Below, piece by piece: positions 58,120 to 64,000 of a stretch of 64,000 nucleotides of DNA. Position 1 is the first letter of the stretch, and each line of letters opens with the position of its first letter. The position numbers and the translations under genes were made by a program. Where the stretch lies: positions 1,116,001 to 1,180,000 of the forward strand of contig JAVLRN010000005.1 of NCBI GenBank assembly GCA_032821775.1, read 5' to 3'. Under the pieces are notes generated by a model. That model saw only the letters and a program-made list of their open reading frames with translations. It had not been told where the DNA came from and made no database searches. Origin of the DNA: Sanguinoderma infundibulare (taxonomy: Eukaryota; Basidiomycota; Agaricomycetes; Polyporales; Polyporaceae).

Positions 58120-59179
58120 ATGTCTACCGCCCTGTACCCTTTGGCATCGCTTGCCCAGATCGAGAAGACCCCGTCGCAAGAAGACGGCATCCCCGAGGAG
58201 TTAGAACTCGACCTGCGGGCTTATGGGTGCAAGTTGATCCATGAGGCCGGCATCCTTCTCAAACAGTGCGTAGACCTGCCTCGATTGTGCAAATAGAAGT
58301 TCACGCGCTCAAGGGCAGAAAACAAGTGGCTGTAGCCACCGCCCAGATCCTATTTCAGAGGTTCTGGTATGTTACCTCCATGAAACAGTTCGGTATCGGG
58401 GTACGTCCGCACGCGATCCACGAGCTACCTTTATGACACTCAAACCGGCCTCATGTATTGACAGGACGTTGGGATGGGTGCACTCTATCTTGCGTCGAAG
58501 CTGGAAGAATGCCCTATCCGCATGCGCGACCTCATCAACGTCTACGACGAACTCCTTCAACGCGACGCCCACAGACTCAAGTACTCCACCGGACCTTCGT
58601 CATCATCAGCACACGAATTCAAATACGTGCCAATGTCATACTTCGGCTCCACGTTCTATGATCTGAAGGACGCTCTCGTCGTGGCGGAAATGCAAATCCT
58701 CAAGCGGCTCGGGTTCAACGTGAACGTTGTCCTCCCTTATGGGACGCTTGTGAACTATCTTCGTTTACTGGGCCTCACGGAGCGGGAAGAAGTACCCAGC
58801 AAGACGTGGGGTTACCTTAACGATGCGCGAGTATCTCCCTGACTACATTCACTGGACCCCCGTTCACGTTGACGCCTTCTGGCTGACCTATAGGCTACAA
58901 ACCCCAGTATATGCTCTATACGCCGTCCCAACGATCGCCAGCGCGGCCATCATGTTGGCTACAAGAGAGCTTGGTGTCGCCCTTCCCTCCTCGCCAGAGA
59001 GCTGCTGGTGGGAACTGTTTGACGCCGACTGGGAAGACATTTGGAGCGTCGCCGGGTACATCATGCGATTATACCGAGAGCGGACGCCTGAGGATTATGC
59101 ACGGGTCCTGAGTATGGTGACCAAGAAGGGAGTGCGTTCGTGGCTGGAAGACCAGAAGCCGGTCGTTCCTTGCCGATAG
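58120..59179 (+). CDS. Cyclin L-like (transcription/splicing cyclin)
   Basis: Four exons (58120..58265, 58319..58400, 58465..58826, 58894..59179) encode 291 residues. The first cyclin box reads LDLRAYGCKLIHEAGILLK, QVAVATAQILFQRFWY, FGIGDVGMGALYLASKLEE and RMRDLINVYDELL; the second shows KTWGYLNDALQTPVYALY, SAAIMLATRELGVALP, CWWELFDADWEDI and AGYIMRLYRE. This two-box pattern with ASKLEE and YLNDALQT fits cyclin L, partner of CDK11-type kinases in RNA polymerase II transcription and splicing, although cyclins K/T/Pch1 are related. No RS tail is present. The intron after exon 3 keeps the frame only with a GC donor (GC|GCGAGT at 58827). Confidence 0.88.
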
Positions 59180-59571
59180 CAAGTACACTTGTTCTTTTCT
59201 TGTTGTAGTTGCTACCAATTCATCCGGTTTTGTCTTATCCGGTGCCCTTGCGGTGAATCGTACCATTGGAGGTCTATGAAAACATGGCAGCAATGATCAT
59301 TACCCCCTACTCCAAGGTGGCGTACTGTGACAACTGTGCAACCAACCGCACCTGGGAGAGGAAAGGACTACGGTTACCACTCCCGGACAGTTGTCAGAAA
59401 CAAGCGGAATGGAATGAATGAGACGAGTCCGACAACAAAGGCTGTAAGCATAGATTATGCGAAGAACGAGAACCACTCCACTATCAACCCCGACTGCGGC
59501 TACTCGACAGTGCCCATGCTGCCAAAGTAGTAGTAGCACCGCGATGAACCACACCGTATCAACCCGCCCTT
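59180..59571. other. Convergent intergenic spacer
   Basis: About 390 bp between the cyclin L-like and YPT1 stop codons. No coding region or structured RNA recognised. Confidence 0.5.
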
Positions 59572-60753
59572 CAGCAGCAGCCACCACCTTGCTGCTGCTG
59601 GACGTTCTGTCCAGGTGTGATCGTTGTTGACTTGCCGGTACCAGCCGCAGTCGTAGTGGAGCCCATGCTAGAGGACAGAGGCCATCAGCCTCGACCAAAC
59701 GAGCAACGGCACAAGGCCGACGTACCGGTCCTTGATCTGCTTAGCCATCGTCAAGAATGCCTGCTCGACGTTCGTCGCATTCTTCGCCGACGTCTCAAGG
59801 AAGGGGATGCCGAGCTGGTCGGCGAATTCCTGCGTCGCAAGCTGTGAGCACCAAGCTGTTCCGGATACACATACTTACGTACCTTGGCGACGCTGTATTC
59901 CACAACCTTCTTGCTGGTCAGGTCGGACTTGTTTCCAACAAGCAGCTTGTTGACACCCTCCGAAGCGTATCTGTCGATCTCCTGGAGCCATTGCTTGACG
60001 TTCGTGAAGGTGTCTGACGACGCAATGAGATATGATCCCGCCGAAACCAAAACTGTACATACCGTTATCGGTAACGTCATATACAACAATGATACCGTGT
60101 GCGCCACGGTAGTACGACGAGGTGATGGTGCGGAAACGTTCTTGACCTGATCCACAAAGCGTCAGATTGGCAAACGTGGCGGTGGAGTGGCAGTTGATTT
60201 ACCTGCGGTATCCCACTGGGTGCATAAGAAACAAGAACGGTATCAGACTGAGCTCTTCTGTTGCGAATAGCAGAAAGAAGGGTGTTCCTAGGGCTACCAC
60301 CGGATGTTCTTGAGATTGAGCGGGGAAGCCAGGGCGACCAAGGGCGAAGGCAGGGCTCCCCGAAGCTGTCCTAATATCCGGCAGAGCCACTCTGGCGGCC
60401 CACAACCCCAACCAAACGACGGCACATAGCACCCCGGAGCCACCAAACACGAGGAACAACAGCTGGGATAGGAAGACGCACAATCTGAAGCTTCACGGTC
60501 TTGCCCTCAAGCTCAATAGTCCTAATCTTGAAGTCGACGCCAATGGTGCTGATATAGCTCTCCGTGTAGGTGTCATCGGCGAAACGAAGCAGCAAGCAGG
60601 ACTGGGAGGATTGATTGCGGTACAGAGTCAGCATGTCGCCCTCCCCGGCGACACAATGCGAGTCGCGGCGGCGCAATCACGACTCACCTTGCCGACGCCA
60701 GAGTCACCGATGAGGAGGAGCTTGAAGAGGTAGTCGTACTCGCTAGTGTGCAT
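59572..60753 (-). CDS. YPT1: Rab GTPase Ypt1 (Rab1)
   Basis: Seven exons (60688..60753, 60482..60601, 60203..60215, 60063..60146, 59883..60013, 59726..59829, 59572..59668) total 615 nt, 204 residues. Ypt1 controls ER-to-Golgi vesicle tethering and autophagosome formation. The start [19 protein letters not shown] is the Rab1 signature. GTPase motifs: GDSGVGKS, effector loop [39 protein letters not shown] and ETSAKN. The tail ends GGGCC for double geranylgeranylation. Exon 3 is a 13-nt micro-exon encoding WDTA plus one base of the Gly of the DTAGQE switch II. Prenylation would use Rab geranylgeranyltransferase, whose alpha-subunit gene survives in this window only as a relic. Confidence 0.96.
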
Positions 60754-61353
60754 GGTGTTCGTCGAGGCCTTGAGGAGGGCAAGAGCAGAGGCTAGCGGAG
60801 GGATGTGGAGGAGGACGAGGAGGAGTGCGGGAGGAGGCCAGAGGCACGGACGGTGGTTGTGACGCGTGTCGCTGTGTTTGGCAAGCGCATGTCCCCGGCA
60901 AACGCCCTTTGCGTCTCCCACCGCCGCCCGCACTGCCCGCCCCTGCCCTCGCCCTCGGGGTCGATGCCTGAGCGAAATCAGAGACACTCGCTGTTATGTC
61001 CCCCTCTGGGCGTGCGTCCAGCTGATAGATGTGTGCAGCCCGGTGCATCCAGGAGGACCAAGCGGCATACGCGCCTCCAAGCCGTACATGTGCGGGAATG
61101 CTCTGGATCATGCTTTCCAGCGCGGGGCGCGGCAGGATCGTCGAACCAATATTCCTTGCGCGGTCTATAAAGGAAGCAGCACCCGAGGAATGGCGCCGAC
61201 AAGCTCAGGCGCGTGTCAATATATTCCTAACTCGCATACTGAAATCGTCGTCATTAGTCCCAACCGAAATGTCAGCCTCCAAGGACGGGATACTAGGGCG
61301 GGATGGCTGTCCAGTGCGCCCCAAAGATCATCCTTTCTCTGCGCATCCGGATC
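60754..61353. promoter_or_regulatory. Divergent intergenic region, YPT1 / aspartic protease
   Basis: About 600 bp between divergent starts. A CTATAAAGG box on the plus strand (61164-61172) lies about 185 bp before the protease ATG and could be its TATA element. No gene supported. Confidence 0.45.
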
Positions 61354-63196
61354 ATGGGCAGCCTAAGGCTTCTACTCTCAGGTCTTTTTCTGGCATGGCT
61401 CGGCGTCAGGCAGTCCGCAGGCGGCAGGATCCCTATCTACAGAGTGCAGCGCACCCTCGTCCCCAACCTAGCGCTTTTCAAACCAAACGTCGACATATCC
61501 ATAGACTCTGCCAATGAATAGTGAGTCGCGTGTCCAGACTGTTTCGGGAAAATTGCTCACGTCCATTGTCCGTGCAGCGCGTATCTCATCCAAATCAAGT
61601 ACGTTTCTTGCCTTCCCTCGGGTGGCACACAACATGGCCGCTGACAACCCTGTAGTATTGGCGGCCAGACGTTCAAGGTCCTTTTTGACACGGGATCCTC
61701 TGATTTGGTGCGTTTCCACCGCGTGCAAAGGGCGGAGAATGTCCGGCATGGCAACTTACACCAGTCGGCGGCTAACCCTCATGCAGTGGGTCGTGTCATC
61801 CGATTGCACCCTCGACGACTGCCACGGAGTCCCAAAATACAATAGGACGTCTTCCCTTGCGTTGACCGACGTACCGTTCCACCTCGATTACCTCATGGGC
61901 AGCGTCAGCGGCGTCGTGGGATCCGAGACGGTGACCATCGGTGAATACCAAGTATCGTCCCAAGTCCTCGGTTCGTCGCTTTTATTATCGGTGCTTGAGC
62001 GAACGTAGAAGTCCCTAACCCCTTCACAGCCCTCGCCAACTCGACGCAAGGTCTCGGACTCGCCGGCACAGGCAACAGCGGCATTCTGGGGCTCGCGTTC
62101 CCCGCTGAGGCCTCCATCCCGGACACCATCGGCCGCACGTTGGTTCTCAACCTCCTGTCCGGTCTCAACGACTCGTCCGACAGGTATTTTGCCTTCAAGC
62201 TCGGAGGGACGTCGAACGGCTCCTCGTTTACCGTCGGGGAAGTCGATCCTGCCTACGCAAAGTCAGTAGACGACTTGACGTCCACTCCCGTGTTCCGCGC
62301 GCCGGGCGCGCTTTACGACTATTGGAAGCTGCCACTTCAATCTTTCACCATCAACGGCACATCGTTCTCCCTGTCGAAAAGTAGTGTCAAAGGCGCCCCC
62401 GCTCCCATCGCCGTCCTCGACACAGGCACCACGCTTATCCTAGGGCCGTCTCAGGACGTCGCGCGCTTCTGGGCATCGGTCGGCGGAGCCAGGCAAACGG
62501 ATAGAGGCTGGGAGGTTCCCTGCAATCGTGCAGTGAGCGTCGGCATGGTCCTAGGCGATGGGTCCAGCAAGAAGGAGTACGCACTCGATCCGGCGAACGT
62601 TAGCTGGAAGGAAGGTTCTGTAGATGGCGGTACTTGGTGCTTGGGTGGTCTGCAAGCTAACGACGGCGTACGTTCACCCCCCTTCCCATCTACCCATAGC
62701 CTCTTCCATGTCCTCACCTCCCGCTTATTGCTTGCGATTTCCTGGGTCCCAAGCTTACTGACGCGTTCCTGGCCCATCCCAGGTCTTCTCCGCAGATTGG
62801 CTGCTGGGGGATACGTTTTTGCGGGTAAGTGAACCTTATGGTGCTCGGCCCCGACCGTCATCTATCGAACGCTAGCGGCCAAAAAACGCTGAAATCGTCA
62901 ATTTGCTTGTCGTCTGTTCCTAGAACGTCTACGTGACCCATCATGAGGAGACGGCGTCTCGACCTCCTACCATCGGTCTTCTGGGAATGACCGATCCCAG
63001 CACCGCCCTCGCAGCTTTTATCCACGATAGAGGGACGGATCCTCTTCCCCCAGCTTCCGTCCGCCCCAACCCCCCCAACAGTGCTTCCCTGACTGGCGCA
63101 GACATCTGTGGCATAGCTACCGCAGGCGGGTTCGTTGGGGGGATCGTCATCATAGTGCTGGTGTTCACTTACACAGGACTCCGGCGAAAGTACTGA
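61354..63196 (+). CDS. Pepsin-family aspartic protease with C-terminal membrane anchor
   Basis: About eight exons, start at ATG 61354, stop 63194-63196. Signal peptide MGSLRLLLSGLFLAWLGV, then a short propeptide-like region. Family A1 features: IGGQTFKVLFDTGSSDLWVV with the first catalytic Asp, DCTLDDC disulfide loop, a flap region HLDYLMGSVSGVVGSETVTI, LGLAGTGNSGILGLAFP, the second catalytic triad VLDTGTTLI, a second Cys pair (PCNRAV, WCLGGL) and LLGDTFLRNVYV. After the fold a Pro-rich stalk leads to the helix TAGGFVGGIVIIVLVFTYTG and RRKY, so the enzyme should be anchored at the cell surface or in secretory membranes. The usual YGSG flap is changed to YLMGS. An upstream in-frame Met (61303) could extend the signal sequence. 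Confidence 0.9.
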
Positions 63197-63385
63197 TGCA
63201 GATGTTGTTCGCGGGCCGAATTGTTTTCATATTGATCGAACGAGCATCATATATTACATCCAGCTCCAGAGTCCATGTATAGATACAACATTGAACGCAT
63301 AAGGCAAACAGGCGCGGTGAAACTTTTACAATTACGGTTTCGAGGGGGCCGTAGAACGGTAAAAGAAGGAGCCGGGAAAAGAACA
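63197..63385. other. Convergent intergenic spacer
   Basis: About 190 bp between convergent stop codons; only 3' untranslated sequence. Confidence 0.5.
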
Positions 63386-63985
63386 TTACTGAGGCTTGGT
63401 GGAACTGTTTGGCTGCGGCGGGTACTGAGGCTGATATCCGTACGCCGCCGCGTTCAGCGGCGGGCTCATATGCACGTACGGTGGAGCTTGCCAGGGATCT
63501 TGTCCCCCGTAGGGCAAAGGGGGCTCCCAGCTGTCGGTGGGAAGATGACGCCGTGAGTGCGTGTTCGGGCAGGGCGGGCAGAAGAAGGGAAAATAAAACT
63601 TACGCCTGCTGCATGGGCACGTTCCATTGGCAAATGGTGCACACCCATAATTTCTCTGACTTCATCGGGATAAGAGGTATCCAAAACAGCTCGAACCATA
63701 CGCGCGATTTGGCGCTGATGACGGCAACTGAAGACAGAAGGTGATGTGAGAAGGCCGGCTATCGATAGCAGAAGGTCGGACGCACCGTTCTGACACCTGG
63801 GACACACCCTCGGCGTTTGATCACCCACTGGCTTCATGCGCGTGGGGCAGCCAACTGGTGAGAGTTGTCAGTTGTGTGATTCTGCACAGCGCTTCGTCGA
63901 ACACGCACAGATGATCGGGATACACACTAAATCGCATGTCAGCGTGCGTTCTATACGGACAGAAGGCTCAAAACTTACAAAACAT
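63386..63985 (-). CDS. Small zinc-ribbon protein
   Basis: Five exons; the first two are 63979..63985 (7 nt) and 63909..63926 (18 nt), followed by exons starting with FGCPTRMKPVGDQ, VAVISAKSRVWFELFWIPL and WEPPLPYGGQDPW. The protein opens MFLCIPIIFGCPTRMKPVGD, carries CPRCQN and VCTICQW, and the four Cys (CPT, CPRC, CTIC spacing) make a zinc ribbon, with the hydrophobic FELFWIPLIPM between the knuckles as in the zinc-ribbon_15 group of fungal proteins. The tail is Pro/Tyr/Gln-rich (YGYQPQYPPQPN). Function is unknown in the group. Very short 5' exons make its start easy to miss. Confidence 0.8.
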
Positions 63986-64000
63986 GGTGGTGGTAGTGGA

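Noticed and set aside
1..64000. CRISPR arrays, insertion sequences, retrotransposon ends
   Set aside because: No regularly spaced repeats, transposase or reverse-transcriptase motifs, or terminal repeats were recognised; the window is eukaryotic.

Overview
This is a stretch of fungal nuclear DNA from a filamentous basidiomycete, most likely a wood-decay Agaricomycete of the Polyporales. The signs are genes split by many 45-70 bp GT-AG introns, short intergenic gaps with genes on both strands, about 55-60 % G+C, and an exo-beta-1,3-galactanase (GH43 plus CBM35-like domain) closely resembling the one known from the white-rot fungus Phanerochaete chrysosporium. There are no operons and no bacterial-type signals. 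I rebuilt exons by joining reading frames across plausible splice sites and checking that phase is kept and that the joined protein matches its family.

Layout. 1-13 kb: partial extradiol (DODA/LigB-type) dioxygenase (-), SSF1/Peter Pan ribosome-biogenesis factor (+), cytochrome c heme lyase (-), nitronate monooxygenase (+), WD40 protein (-), coiled-coil unknown (+), Sen15 tRNA-splicing endonuclease subunit (-), Syf1 splicing factor (-). 13-14.5 kb: a decayed copy of the Rab geranylgeranyltransferase alpha-subunit gene and a 33-residue metallothionein. 14.6-16.8 kb: no recognisable gene. 16.8-28.7 kb: Edc4/Ge-1-like decapping scaffold (-), intradiol dioxygenase (-), Sft2-type membrane protein (+), glyoxalase II (-), Ser/Thr-rich single-pass membrane protein (+). 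29.1-38.4 kb: two tandem paralogous Argonaute genes (-), both with the DEDH catalytic residues. 38.65-41.7 kb: signal recognition particle receptor alpha subunit (+). 41.7-50.1 kb: gene-poor, holding mitochondrial ribosomal protein mL49/IMG2 and two weakly supported hypothetical genes. 50.1-64 kb: GH43 galactanase (-), vitamin B6 synthase PDX1/SNZ (+), an 86-aa unknown (+), an Arg/Ser-rich protein (-), cyclin L-like (+), YPT1/Rab1 (-), membrane-anchored aspartic protease (+), zinc-ribbon protein (-).

Most genes are independent housekeeping functions: RNA processing (Syf1, Sen15, Edc4, cyclin L, RS protein), ribosome assembly (Ssf1, mL49), secretory traffic (SRP receptor, Sft2, Ypt1) and small-molecule metabolism (nitronate oxidation, methylglyoxal detoxification, vitamin B6, aromatic ring cleavage). 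The accessory items most worth attention are the tandem Argonaute pair, the Bet4 relic, the tiny metallothionein gene, several micro-exons and a few probable GC-AG introns. I did not find a clearly new multi-gene system.
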